Shown here one piece after another: positions 55,908 through 63,986 of a stretch of 64,000 nucleotides of DNA. Numbering within the stretch: the stretch's first letter is position 1; each line of letters begins with the position of its first letter. A program made the position numbers and the translations under genes. Under the pieces are notes generated by a model. That model had not been told where the DNA came from. It saw nothing but the letters and a program-made list of their open reading frames with translations, and ran no database searches. The stretch covers positions 248,001-312,000 of the IMG/VR virus record IMGVR_UViG_3300032315_001715. One strand, written 5' to 3'. Origin of the DNA: a virus.

Positions 55908-56372
55908 TTACGATGATGTGTTTGGAGAAAATTCTGGATCTATGCCTTGCACAGCCAATTTGGTAAATTCGAGAACCATTTCGGGAAATCGCCGCGGAGT
56001 TGTATCAACTGGCCAATCGTACGTCACTGACGTGTGGGCAATAAAATCCGGATATTCATGGGTACCGCCTTGCTCGATCATCCACTTATGTAACCTTGTG
56101 GCCTTTGGTGCATACAATTCCAGCGTTAGGGCCGGGCCAAGCTTTTTCCATCCAATGATTTTTGCCGGAACCATCAGTCTAGCGTCGTTTAATCTCGTTA
56201 GATGGATAACCGGTTTTTTACTGAACAGCACCGTGCAATGTAGCTTTCTTTCATCGATGCACGGTACACCGTTTTCAAAGCACCACTGTGATAAGTTTGT
56301 CGCGCTTGCATCACTGAGACATAACTTGGCTATTGTACCGTGCGCGTGATTTTCATATAGTTGCTGTCCCAT
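55908..56372 (-). CDS. acb1: Acb1-like anti-CBASS 2H phosphodiesterase
   Basis: 154 residues. Two 2H catalytic motifs: LHCTVLFSK (44-52, H45-x-T47) and AHTSVTYDW (112-120, H113-x-S115). The order of flanking blocks (CLSDASATNLSQWCFENG, KKLGPALTLELYAPK, WMIEQGGTHEYPDF) follows T4 gp57B/Acb1. That enzyme cleaves the cyclic nucleotide messengers of CBASS immunity and so blocks host abortive infection. It lies among virion-type genes, as does T4 57B. Activity here is inferred from motifs. Confidence 0.82.
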   Translation of the reverse strand: MGQQLYENHAHGTIAKLCLSDASATNLSQWCFENGVPCIDERKLHCTVLFSKKPVIHLTRLNDARLMVPAKIIGWKKLGPALTLELYAPKATRLHKWMIEQGGTHEYPDFIAHTSVTYDWPVDTTPRRFPEMVLEFTKLAVQGIDPEFSPNTSS

Positions 56373-56409
56373 GATCGTTATATTATGGTTGATTTTCTAA
56401 AAATGGTCA

Positions 56410-56793
56410 TTATTTTTGTTTTTGTGCCGCTTCGATTATGTCGACAAACTTTCGAACCGGACTAGCAACATCTCTCCACGGAGCTTCTTGGCTCGGTGTT
56501 GCTGTTAATGCCTTTTTGTCAACACCCATGATCTTATTAGCAAGCACCAGTGTTTCATAATCCTCTGGCACGTAGCATACCACGGTTTGATTTTCTCCCC
56601 AAGCACTTTCATCGGTCATTGGAGTATCAGTATCCTTTTCTGAATTTGCCCTAGCAGCAGCCAATGCTACGAGATGCCTATATTGGCGATATGCATCATT
56701 ATTTGGAAGATCTGTCATGATATAAGTCGGGGGCAAGGTAAATTTTAGACCGTTTCGTATCTCGTAACCTTCTAATATGTCCTTGATTTTCAT
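56410..56793 (-). CDS. T4-like phage protein, tandem paralogue 1
   Basis: 127 residues. MKIKDILEGYEIRNGLKFTL start, DLPNNDAYRQYRHLVALAAA (about 28-47) and the terminal SPVRKFVD repeat the layout of the upstream gene. The family is common in T4-like marine phages and of unknown function, probably virion-linked. It overlaps the upstream paralogue by four bases. Confidence 0.65.
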   Translation of the reverse strand: MKIKDILEGYEIRNGLKFTLPPTYIMTDLPNNDAYRQYRHLVALAAARANSEKDTDTPMTDESAWGENQTVVCYVPEDYETLVLANKIMGVDKKALTATPSQEAPWRDVASPVRKFVDIIEAAQKQK

Positions 56794-57146
56794 CGGTTGT
56801 CTCCATCTGGATCAATAAATTTTCTCACTGGGCTCACAACATTTCGATTTTTAGATTCTTTGCTCGGTTGATTGACCAAATGCTTGACATTTTTTCCCAT
56901 TTTTTTCAAAACGTTTATCGAGTGCTCGCGCTCAACGTCGGTATATGGTACCATCAATGGACCGTTATGTATCGGACCATCGGTAGGTATGTTGCTGGAT
57001 GGAAAACCAGCAACCGCCACGAGGAATCGATAGTATTCGTAATACTGATCCATGCCAGGAGATGTGATGGCGTTTGGCATCGCATCCGTTGCGGTTTTTG
57101 GAAAGTCGACCCTATGTGTGGATTCAACAAGATCTTTGATCAGCAT
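56790..57146 (-). CDS. T4-like phage protein, tandem paralogue 2
   Basis: 118 residues from the ATG at 57146. MLIKDLVESTHRVDFPKTAT, MDQYYEYYRFLVAVAGFPSS, then SPVRKFIDPDGDNR share order and end with the downstream gene. A late-type promoter 27 bases upstream supports late expression of both. Confidence 0.65.
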   Translation of the reverse strand: MLIKDLVESTHRVDFPKTATDAMPNAITSPGMDQYYEYYRFLVAVAGFPSSNIPTDGPIHNGPLMVPYTDVEREHSINVLKKMGKNVKHLVNQPSKESKNRNVVSPVRKFIDPDGDNR

Positions 57147-57172
57147 TGTCTTACGGTTTCTCCATCGTGGTG

Positions 57173-57179
57173 TATTTAT
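57173..57179 (-). promoter_or_regulatory. T4-type late promoter core (minus)
   Basis: ATAAATA on the minus strand, 26 bases before the ATG at 57146; divergent from the late promoter at 57192. Confidence 0.6.
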
Positions 57180-57191
57180 GGCCTGCACGGA

Positions 57192-57199
57192 TATAAATA
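57192..57199 (+). promoter_or_regulatory. Consensus T4 late promoter (plus)
   Basis: TATAAATA, an exact match to the T4 late consensus, ending 5 bases before the ATG at 57205. Confidence 0.7.
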
Positions 57200-57204
57200 T
57201 CAAC

Positions 57205-57741
57205 ATGAAGTACGACGACATCAACACCGATCACATCATATCCGAAGGCCGTTCAGCATACAGTACTAAGTCTGAGCTTATACATTGTCCCTACCGTCCT
57301 GACAGCCTAGCCGAAACGCTATGGATCACCGGATGGCAAGAGGGATTCTACGATGATAACTGGAGCGAAATACTTGAGGAAAGCTATGAGGACGATGAGC
57401 ATTTCTTCCTTAGGTACGGATGGATTGAGGATTCTGATGTGATTGAAGAAGCCGTTTACCAAGGTAAAACGGTGCCTTTGAGAAAAGTCATGAAGGGCAG
57501 TGTCAAGCGTCACAAGGTCTATGTTAACAGTGGCCGCAAAGATGCCCAAGGTCGAACGGTGGCTAAAAAGGTTGAATTTGGCAGTGAAAAGGGCAGCAAG
57601 CTGCGCGTCCGCAAGGGAGATGCTAAACGCCGCAAGAGTTTTGCCGCGCGTCATCATTGCGCAACCGCAAAAGATCCAAAGACCGCAAGGTACTGGAGCT
57701 GCCGAGCACCAAGTTCAAAGGTCAAGGGTGGTTATTGGTGA
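57205..57741 (+). CDS. Probable virion protein with basic C-terminal domain
   Basis: 178 residues from the ATG at 57205. The N-terminal half is acidic (WITGWQEGFYDDNWSEILEE). The C-terminal half (KRHKVYVNSGRKDAQGRTVA, then RKGDAKRRKSFAARHHC, ending YWSCRAP) is a basic domain known from T4-like marine phage structural proteins. A consensus late promoter ends 5 bases before the ATG. It is followed after three bases by the oxygenase gene. Confidence 0.7.
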   Translation: MKYDDINTDHIISEGRSAYSTKSELIHCPYRPDSLAETLWITGWQEGFYDDNWSEILEESYEDDEHFFLRYGWIEDSDVIEEAVYQGKTVPLRKVMKGSVKRHKVYVNSGRKDAQGRTVAKKVEFGSEKGSKLRVRKGDAKRRKSFAARHHCATAKDPKTARYWSCRAPSSKVKGGYW

Positions 57742-57744
57742 TCC

Positions 57745-58434
57745 ATGCCGGTGTTTGAGCAGCTTCGAAAGAAATATAGTTTCAAACCAATTAAATTACG
57801 TGGATCAACAATTAGATCGAGACCTATTAACCGTACCAGCATCCTGGAAAGATTTTTAAAGTATTGGCAAGATGCTGATCGGCACGAATGGCCGAATCAA
57901 CCCTGGTACACCGGCACAGGATTGCATTATAGCCAAAGCTGTGGTATCATACCGTATTCAAAACAGCTTTGTGGTAATAGTGATAATCGGGCCGATTATC
58001 AGGATACACTGTCCTATGATCAAGAAGTTGTACCCGGGCTGTTAGATGGATTTGGATCATTTCCGATGGTACGATGCAAGATCACGCAGCTATCCGGAAA
58101 AAGCCTGGGAGCACGGATACGAGGTCATCTCGATTGGCATCGAGATGAATCACCGTTTGAGGTTCTCAGGGTGGTAATACCCCTGTCAAGTGACCTTACC
58201 TATCAATTCCAAATGGACAATTCTGCCCCCATGTCATTGATACCGGGGCACGCATATGCGTTTGATCAAAGCCGATTTCATCGGGTATATTCAAACGATG
58301 CAAGTGATCTCGATCGAACGCATTTGATTCTAAGCTTTGTTACCTGGTTTGATCAAGTGGACGGCGAATGGAAACCAAATCCATTCTTTGAAAAAATCCA
58401 TCCACTTGAGCTATTTGATCTCGTTGACCTATAA
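57745..58434 (+). CDS. 2-oxoglutarate/Fe(II) oxygenase-like protein
   Basis: 229 residues. GHLDWHRDESPFEVLRVVIP (127-146) gives the HxD metal pair (His132, Asp134), PGHAYAFDQSRFHRVYSND the distal His179, and RTHLILSFV the 2OG-binding Arg191. The layout is that of aspartyl/asparaginyl beta-hydroxylase-like enzymes. It would hydroxylate a protein or small molecule. Co-transcribed late with the virion protein before it, so a virion component may be the target. Confidence 0.75.
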   Translation: MPVFEQLRKKYSFKPIKLRGSTIRSRPINRTSILERFLKYWQDADRHEWPNQPWYTGTGLHYSQSCGIIPYSKQLCGNSDNRADYQDTLSYDQEVVPGLLDGFGSFPMVRCKITQLSGKSLGARIRGHLDWHRDESPFEVLRVVIPLSSDLTYQFQMDNSAPMSLIPGHAYAFDQSRFHRVYSNDASDLDRTHLILSFVTWFDQVDGEWKPNPFFEKIHPLELFDLVDL

Positions 58435-59367
58435 TGATTGGCTATTGATCACGGCGCGATTAATGATCTGTTCAATTATTTTAGGTTCCATCCCTTGTGC
58501 CCTCAATCTCTTGGAAATTGCAACCCAGGCTTTTTCTCCAAGACCGATTTTCATGGTTTGATAGAGCTCCATCACATGTGACTCCTTGATCACCGACATT
58601 AACCCTTCTTCCAAGTTTCGAACCCAGGCATCTGGACTGCTGTTGTTCTTCTCAGAGAAATGATTGTGTAGATCGCTCGGAGCACAACCGTCTTCTCGGC
58701 AGATCTGCTGCATTATCTCATCAATGGCCTTGTAATCCAAGGTTGATCCGTTTTTAACCATTGTATGTAACCTATTTTCGAGCTTGGTTACGCTGTTGTC
58801 AAGCAGCGTTGATCCTTCTCCGATCTCGGTCTTTGGACCAAGCATGGTTTTCATCTCGGTTACGGCTTCGTTGAATACCTGCACGCTGTTGATCAGCTGC
58901 TTGTTAAAATGCAAAAGTTTGTCGATCGAGTCCTGCACATCGTCGGCTTGCATGCCCTTATTTTCCCTTGACATGCGTTCAATCATGTCGACATCCTTGA
59001 CAAGGCTCTCAACGCGACCAGCTTCGTTTATGATCTTGGTTGGCAGGTATCCAATGCGTTCAGCACCGGCACCGGTTCTCACCATCTGTTGGCTGAACGG
59101 CTTTGATTCGTCATAATTATACACCCGGGGTGCGGTATTATCTGCTTCTAATACATTGGTGCCCAAGGTTACGACCGAAGAAAACAACGCTTTGAGTTCA
59201 TTGAGCTTTTCTTGTAGATCTGCGCAGTTTGGCAGTATCTTGCATAGCTCTTCTAGCCCTGATAAATGCTGCTGTATCGCAGGGCCCAATCTAGATGTCA
59301 CGTCGATGTCAATCCTGGACCGATCAATCAGTGGATTTGATCGGGTAGAAATCGTGCTGAGCTTCAT
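58429..59367 (-). CDS. Hypothetical late protein
   Basis: 312 residues from the ATG at 59367. Long helices with coiled-coil character (LQEKLNELKALFSSVVTLGT, SIDKLLHFNKQLINSVQVFN). Expressed behind a late-type promoter, so perhaps a virion or assembly protein. No family recognised. Confidence 0.6.
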   Translation of the reverse strand: MKLSTISTRSNPLIDRSRIDIDVTSRLGPAIQQHLSGLEELCKILPNCADLQEKLNELKALFSSVVTLGTNVLEADNTAPRVYNYDESKPFSQQMVRTGAGAERIGYLPTKIINEAGRVESLVKDVDMIERMSRENKGMQADDVQDSIDKLLHFNKQLINSVQVFNEAVTEMKTMLGPKTEIGEGSTLLDNSVTKLENRLHTMVKNGSTLDYKAIDEIMQQICREDGCAPSDLHNHFSEKNNSSPDAWVRNLEEGLMSVIKESHVMELYQTMKIGLGEKAWVAISKRLRAQGMEPKIIEQIINRAVINSQSL

Positions 59368-59397
59368 TGAGCTACACTCCAATTAATATGTTTGCGA

Positions 59398-59404
59398 TAT
59401 TTAT
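59398..59404 (-). promoter_or_regulatory. T4-type late promoter core
   Basis: ATAAATA on the minus strand, about 30 bases before the ATG at 59367 with GGAG in the leader. Confidence 0.6.
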
Positions 59405-59601
59405 CGCCATACCATCCTGAAGAGGATTGCATCAAATTGTGACTTGAACCAAAATGCTAGATCTTCTTGCCACCAGCCCTCTGACCACTCATCGGAGCAG
59501 TTTCTCTCACACCATTCTGCCATTTGTCGATGTTCGATCCATTGGTTGTTGACCAATGGATCGTAGACTCTGCTGACCCATACCGGATTCCAGTTGCTCA
59601 T
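59401..59601 (-). CDS. Small hypothetical protein
   Basis: 66 residues from the ATG at 59601, inside the 33 bases after uvsE. Trp-rich (WWQEDLAFWFKSQFDAILFR) with a QMAEWCERNCSDEW block. The pattern resembles the protein at 61872-62174 (DMRAWCRERFGDD, FWFSNSGDRALFTLTW), so the two may be distant relatives. Function unknown. Confidence 0.5.
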   Translation of the reverse strand: MSNWNPVWVSRVYDPLVNNQWIEHRQMAEWCERNCSDEWSEGWWQEDLAFWFKSQFDAILFRMVWR

Positions 59602-59633
59602 GGTCAGCTTTGATATATCGGTGGTACGATATC

Positions 59634-60662
59634 TCAAATCTGTTCGAGCAGGGTTTTTGCTGCCATGTTCTTCCACTTAGCCTCCAGCATGATGTCCGCA
59701 TCGGGCCAGAATCCCAATGCCCATGTATTTACGGCGGTGTTCCAAGCATCATCACTATGGGCACGCAATCTAGACTTGTTGGATATCTTGTTTTCCAGCA
59801 GAGTGTTAACATCTGGCAGGGTATTGACACAGTGATTTACCAAAACATCTTCTCGGCTGAGGCTGTAATGGATCGTAGGGCGAACACCGCGCCAGCTGGC
59901 AACTACACGCTTCCATCGATCATCCTTGGGATCCATGTATTCTCCGCCGGTATGGATCAGGTGATGATGGATGTCAAGCACCAGCGCAACATCCTTTTCT
60001 AGCTCGAGGCAGTCATCGATGCCCCACTTCATTTCCTCGTTTTCGATGGTGATGAGATTGCGAGCCTCGGGAGACATGGCATGCAATGCACCACGGATAC
60101 CAAATGGTCCTTCGCGCCCGCTGATGTGGACGTTGATCTTGAATCCGTGGTCATGCCAGGAGGATCCATATCCCATCATGCGTGCCATGTCTACATGGTA
60201 TTCAAATTCCTCGATGCTGCGCATGACGATCTGCAGATCACTTGATGCTAGCACGCAGAACTGTCCAGGATGGAAACTCAACCGGATGTCATTGGCACGT
60301 GCGAATTCACCAATCTCGGCAAATTGTTTTTCATAAAATGATCGAACATCAGATTTCTTCCAAAAATATCCCCATGTGGATTCGGTGTACATCGGCAAGA
60401 GGTCTGAGGACAATCGCATCATGTGCAACCTTTTGTCCAAGGTTGCAACGCGGGCAAGAACGTTCTTCACGCTTTGCAGATTGTGCTGCATCACCTCCCA
60501 CAGGCGATCCTCGGCTACTGATACCGGTTGTCGATTGAGCCATGCTACTGTGGTACTGGAGGTGTTGAGTTCCCGTTCCGCCGCACGGATCTTCTTGTCC
60601 TTGCTTTCAGTGGTGGAATTCAGCCATTTGCAACAAAATCCAATTCTTTGATTAATCATCAT
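59634..60662 (-). CDS. uvsE: UV damage endonuclease UvsE/UvdE
   Basis: 342 residues. MMRLSSDLLPMY, RLSFHPGQFCVLAS (about 125-138), KINVHISG, NEEMKWGIDDCLELEKDVAL then VLDIHHHLIHTG (about 215-245) and RPTIHYSLSRE are the TIM-barrel metal-site blocks of UvdE. The enzyme nicks DNA 5' of UV lesions. The length is slightly above the family average. It stands behind a strong promoter that overlaps the late promoter of the divergent GIY-YIG gene. Confidence 0.93.
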   Translation of the reverse strand: MMINQRIGFCCKWLNSTTESKDKKIRAAERELNTSSTTVAWLNRQPVSVAEDRLWEVMQHNLQSVKNVLARVATLDKRLHMMRLSSDLLPMYTESTWGYFWKKSDVRSFYEKQFAEIGEFARANDIRLSFHPGQFCVLASSDLQIVMRSIEEFEYHVDMARMMGYGSSWHDHGFKINVHISGREGPFGIRGALHAMSPEARNLITIENEEMKWGIDDCLELEKDVALVLDIHHHLIHTGGEYMDPKDDRWKRVVASWRGVRPTIHYSLSREDVLVNHCVNTLPDVNTLLENKISNKSRLRAHSDDAWNTAVNTWALGFWPDADIMLEAKWKNMAAKTLLEQI

Positions 60663-60683
60663 ACACCTTTTGCAAGCAAATAC

Positions 60684-60690
60684 ATAAATA
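60684..60690 (+). promoter_or_regulatory. T4-type late promoter core before GIY-YIG gene
   Basis: ATAAATA on the plus strand, about 35 bases before the ATG at 60726. Confidence 0.55.
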
Positions 60691-60718
60691 CTTATAGCAC
60701 ACGCATTTTAAAGGTCAA
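60691..60718 (-). promoter_or_regulatory. Sigma70-type promoter for uvsE
   Basis: TTGACC (60713-60718), 16-base spacer, TATAAG (60691-60696), with the ATG at 60662. Confidence 0.75.
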
Positions 60719-60725
60719 CTAGTCA

Positions 60726-61520
60726 ATGGCAAACACAACATTACAACTCAAACGAAAATATCATATAGTCTATAAAACCGTCAATTTGATTAACAACAAG
60801 TTTTACGTTGGTGCTCATTCGACGGATAATATCAATGACGATTATTATGGATCCGGATCAAACCTTATTTTAGCCATTAAAAAGTACGGGATAGATGCAT
60901 TTTGCAAAGAAATACTACACGTTTACGATAATCCATTGGAAATGTTTGAAAAAGAAAAAGAAATTGTAAATTTAGAGTTCATATCCAGATCAGACGTTTA
61001 CAATATTGTGGAAGGCGGCTATGGCGGATTTAACAAAGGCTCTAAAGGGTTAAAGCACATGCACAACCCGTCAACTAATGAACGAATTGCTGTCCATCCG
61101 GTCGTTATCAGTAGGATGATCGAAGAAGGTTGGATTGTAGGTCGAAATATGTCATCAACTACTAATACTGTATGGATACATTTGAATGAAGATAAGAAGA
61201 TGGTCAGCCCAACTGTTGCAGAAAAGTATATCTCCAATGGATGGACAATAGGACTTCCAAAATCTCCAACGCTTGGAAAAAATTGGATATATTTCCCATT
61301 AACTAACGAATATTCTCTCTGTGAGCCTAGTGAATTACCTATAAAATTAAAACAGGGATGGATTAAGAAAAAATGGTCTCCGATTGAAAAAGGTAAATCA
61401 TGCTGGATAAACAACGGATATCAAAACAAGAGAATATTAATAGATCAATTAAATTCTTGGATGTTAAACGGATGGAGTCGAGGATCTATTCAAAATCATA
61501 AAAATAGAAGTTCGTCTTAA
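60726..61520 (+). CDS. GIY-YIG homing endonuclease (Seg-like)
   Basis: 264 residues. YHIVYKTVN and NKFYVGAHSTDN (12-34) are the GIY and YIG motifs, followed by YGSGSNLILAIKKYG as in T4 Seg enzymes. The C-terminal half has four WIH/WIY/WIN-type repeats ending in G-W (EEGWIVGRN, NGWTIGLP, KQGWIKKK, NGWSRGSI), a DNA-recognition tail. AT-rich plus-strand gene between uvsE and the gene at 61517, free-standing. The end overlaps the convergent gene by four bases. Confidence 0.9.
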   Translation: MANTTLQLKRKYHIVYKTVNLINNKFYVGAHSTDNINDDYYGSGSNLILAIKKYGIDAFCKEILHVYDNPLEMFEKEKEIVNLEFISRSDVYNIVEGGYGGFNKGSKGLKHMHNPSTNERIAVHPVVISRMIEEGWIVGRNMSSTTNTVWIHLNEDKKMVSPTVAEKYISNGWTIGLPKSPTLGKNWIYFPLTNEYSLCEPSELPIKLKQGWIKKKWSPIEKGKSCWINNGYQNKRILIDQLNSWMLNGWSRGSIQNHKNRSSS

Positions 61521-61852
61521 CCGTTGTTTGCTTTCTGATTTCTAATGAGAGTTTCAACAAGATTTGTAACCAATGCTTGGTCGCTGTCAAACTGGAACCA
61601 AAGGTGCCATGTCAACCTAGCAGGATCGTAGCTTTTCTCGATAGCAACATCGCCGCGGCATTCCTGCTCAATACAGCGCCTAATGAGGATTTTTGCCAAT
61701 CCCTGTATTGGAAAATCATATACGACGACATCGTATGGGAACAAATCGTTGGGCCATGGCTTATGTCGCTGGTCGTATCGTTGTAGATACCCTGGCAAGA
61801 TCCAGTCGTCGTCCAAATATGATAGTTGATCAAGCCTAATGAATCTTCCCAT
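61517..61852 (-). CDS. Hypothetical protein
   Basis: 111 residues. Aromatic-rich N-terminus (YLDDDWILPGYLQRYDQRHK) and alpha/beta middle. The promoter -10 lies 5 bases before the ATG, so the message is close to leaderless. No family recognised. Confidence 0.55.
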   Translation of the reverse strand: MGRFIRLDQLSYLDDDWILPGYLQRYDQRHKPWPNDLFPYDVVVYDFPIQGLAKILIRRCIEQECRGDVAIEKSYDPARLTWHLWFQFDSDQALVTNLVETLIRNQKANNG

Positions 61853-61857
61853 GTCAT

Positions 61858-61886
61858 ATCCTAGCAGGTTTTTACAACCATGTCAA
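61858..61886 (-). promoter_or_regulatory. Sigma70-type promoter, near-leaderless
   Basis: TTGACA (61881-61886), 17-base spacer, TAGGAT (61858-61863), five bases before the ATG at 61852. Confidence 0.55.
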
Positions 61887-62174
61887 TGTGAAAAGTGCGC
61901 GATCACCAGAGTTTGAGAACCAAAAAAGATACTGTCCAGAATTAAGCTCGTCGGGAAAATCACCCCAATCGCCGTCAAAATAATCAAGCCAGCCTTCCAT
62001 GGCCTCAAACAGGATGGATCCAGGACGATCATCACCAAACCTCTCCCTGCACCATGCTCGCATGTCTCCGATCTGCGTCATGCGTTCCTTGGGGATCGAC
62101 ACGCAATGTCCCAACACATATCGAATGAGATCTGGCCGGGAATACCCGGTGAAATCGTCCCGTTCGGTTTGCAT
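61872..62174 (-). CDS. Hypothetical protein coupled to YgiC-like gene
   Basis: 100 residues from the ATG at 62174, which overlaps the upstream stop (TGATG), with no ribosome site of its own. Contains RAWCRERFGDDRPGSILFEA and a Trp/Phe-rich acidic end. Possibly a distant relative of the protein at 59401-59601. Function unknown. Confidence 0.55.
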   Translation of the reverse strand: MQTERDDFTGYSRPDLIRYVLGHCVSIPKERMTQIGDMRAWCRERFGDDRPGSILFEAMEGWLDYFDGDWGDFPDELNSGQYLFWFSNSGDRALFTLTWL

Positions 62175-63322
62175 CACAGGAACCAGTGCGGTACCACGCG
62201 GCTGCGATCACGAACGATCTCCCGATCATGATCACGAACGATCATGCCGGCGGATTTGTTACCTACCACCCAGCTACCAATCACCGCATGATTACCGTCC
62301 TGCTTGAACAGGTTGGCACGCTGCTGATAGATCCTGCGGCCCTGGTAAATGCCATCGGTCTTGTCCACTACTTGCCCAGAGCTAACAATGTCAATGTTTG
62401 CGCCCTCGCGGCTCAGCAGAGGCTTGGCAACGTAATCCGTGGTCATCTCCTCGGCGGTCCACTTGGCCGGCAGGATGTTGGGGTGGTCCGGGAACATCTC
62501 ATGTAGGATTGGCAGGATGCCCTTGTTGCTAAGGATCATCTTCCAAACGGGCTCAACGATACCGCTGACGTCGTTGCGTGTATAGCTGCCGAAGTCATCG
62601 TCCGTCATCCACTCCCAGGGATAGAGCTTGAACCAATACTTGATCTGACGATCCTCTAGGTCCACGAACTTGCCATCCAGCCAGCCGATCTTGGCAAGAT
62701 CGATGAAATCCGTGTCCATGCCGGCCTGCGTGGCCAGGTCTTGTAGATACCGACAGGTTTGGCGCTCCTCCTCGTTTTCCTCGTAGCCAGCAAAGTAAAA
62801 GCGCTCACCCGGGGTCATGATGGTGCGAAGCTCACCAAATCGTTCCTGTAGCTTTTCGTGCAGGCTGTTGAACTGATCGCAGCCCTTGTGGGTGTCCTGC
62901 AACCAGAACCACTGCATCAGCGCGCTTTCAATCACCATAGTGGGCGTATCGGCGTTGTATTCCAGCATCTTGGGCAGCGACTTGCCATCGTAGGCAAAGT
63001 CAAAACGCCCATACAGGCTCGGATCCTGACGAGCCCAGCTCCACTGGATGTAATCGTGATAGAGCACGGGAATGCCCATCTTTTTCATGAGGTCGGTGTC
63101 CTTGAACACACGATCCACGGCTTCGATGCAGCGATCATGGCACTCTTCCGTGGCAGCTTCAAGCTCGTCCACTTCAGCAGCGGTGAACTCATAGGCCACG
63201 CTTTCGTCCCAATAGGTGCCATCGCCACCGTCGGCTGGCAATCCAGCCGTGTGGTAGGTAAACCCGATTTCTTCAGCCCGCTCGGTCCAATTAGCCCGAG
63301 GCTTAACCACATGTCGCTTCAT
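62174..63322 (-). CDS. ygiC: Glutathionylspermidine synthase-family (YgiC-like) ATP-grasp protein
   Basis: 382 residues from the ATG at 63322 (GGAG 7 bases upstream). PRANWTERAEEIGFTYHTAG and YWDESVAYEFTAAEVDELEA start as E. coli YgiC. RFDFAYDGKSLPKMLEYNAD and YVAKPLLSREGANIDIVSSG are the ATP-grasp ligase blocks. The family forms amide bonds, in E. coli Gsp between glutathione and spermidine; the substrate of YgiC types is unknown. It follows the YgiB-like gene by one base, the same pairing as in E. coli. Confidence 0.92.
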   Translation of the reverse strand: MKRHVVKPRANWTERAEEIGFTYHTAGLPADGGDGTYWDESVAYEFTAAEVDELEAATEECHDRCIEAVDRVFKDTDLMKKMGIPVLYHDYIQWSWARQDPSLYGRFDFAYDGKSLPKMLEYNADTPTMVIESALMQWFWLQDTHKGCDQFNSLHEKLQERFGELRTIMTPGERFYFAGYEENEEERQTCRYLQDLATQAGMDTDFIDLAKIGWLDGKFVDLEDRQIKYWFKLYPWEWMTDDDFGSYTRNDVSGIVEPVWKMILSNKGILPILHEMFPDHPNILPAKWTAEEMTTDYVAKPLLSREGANIDIVSSGQVVDKTDGIYQGRRIYQQRANLFKQDGNHAVIGSWVVGNKSAGMIVRDHDREIVRDRSRVVPHWFL

Positions 63323-63323
63323 G

Positions 63324-63941
63324 TTATGCTCCTGCTGCTCCCGAGCCTGCTCTGCCAAATCCACCACGTGCGGCTGCGCTCGGCGCTGCTACCGCTGCTC
63401 TACCTGCTGCAGGTGCGGGTGAACTGATGCCTGATCGCGCTGCACCTGAGCTCATACCGCTACCAAGGCTGCCAGAGGAGTAAGGAACGCCACCGCCGTG
63501 GAAGCTGCCGACAAACACCGCTGATCCGCCCGACCGTGTACCACCTGCTACCACCTGGCGACCGTCGCGTTCACGATCCGTGGCAGGATTTTGATATCCC
63601 TGCAGGTACACAGGCCTCGTGGTGTCTAATGCGCGGCCAACCATGAAACCGACCATGGCGGGAAGCCAAACGTCAGTTGAACCGGTGCTGACATTGTTGC
63701 AGCGCTCATGTCCGCGGTCCATGCAGGATTCCTGGCTGGAATATCGTGGACCAGTTGCGATGTGATTTCCAAGGGCTTGGGCATATCGTGTATCGCAATC
63801 AGTGCCGCCTGACGATCGACACTGTTCGATGGATTCATAAATGGCCTGTCCTTCTCGAGGGGTGTCGTCATTGCATGCCGCAAGGGCAACCGCACTGACA
63901 GTCCCAAGAAGTACCAAGGCAATCTGTCTTGAATGTTTCAT
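63324..63941 (-). CDS. ygiB: YgiB-like (DUF1190) lipoprotein
   Basis: 205 residues. Lipoprotein signal MKHSRQIALVLLGTVSAVAL then AAC, with lipobox Cys23. AIYESIEQCRSSGGTDCDTR, RYSSQESCMDRGHERC, WLPAMVGFMVGRAL and the terminal Ala/Gly-rich stretch with RGGFG match E. coli YgiB. The mature protein would be anchored in the outer or inner membrane of an infected Gram-negative cell. It has its own strong promoter and GGAG site. Confidence 0.9.
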   Translation of the reverse strand: MKHSRQIALVLLGTVSAVALAACNDDTPREGQAIYESIEQCRSSGGTDCDTRYAQALGNHIATGPRYSSQESCMDRGHERCNNVSTGSTDVWLPAMVGFMVGRALDTTRPVYLQGYQNPATDRERDGRQVVAGGTRSGGSAVFVGSFHGGGVPYSSGSLGSGMSSGAARSGISSPAPAAGRAAVAAPSAAARGGFGRAGSGAAGA

Positions 63942-63958
63942 GTTGTCTCCGTAGTGCT

Positions 63959-63986
63959 ATTATAGCAGGTTCCTGCTTTCGGTCAA
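63959..63986 (-). promoter_or_regulatory. Strong sigma70-type promoter for ygiB-ygiC
   Basis: TTGACC (63981-63986), 16-base spacer, consensus TATAAT (63959-63964), 18 bases before the ATG at 63941. Confidence 0.85.
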
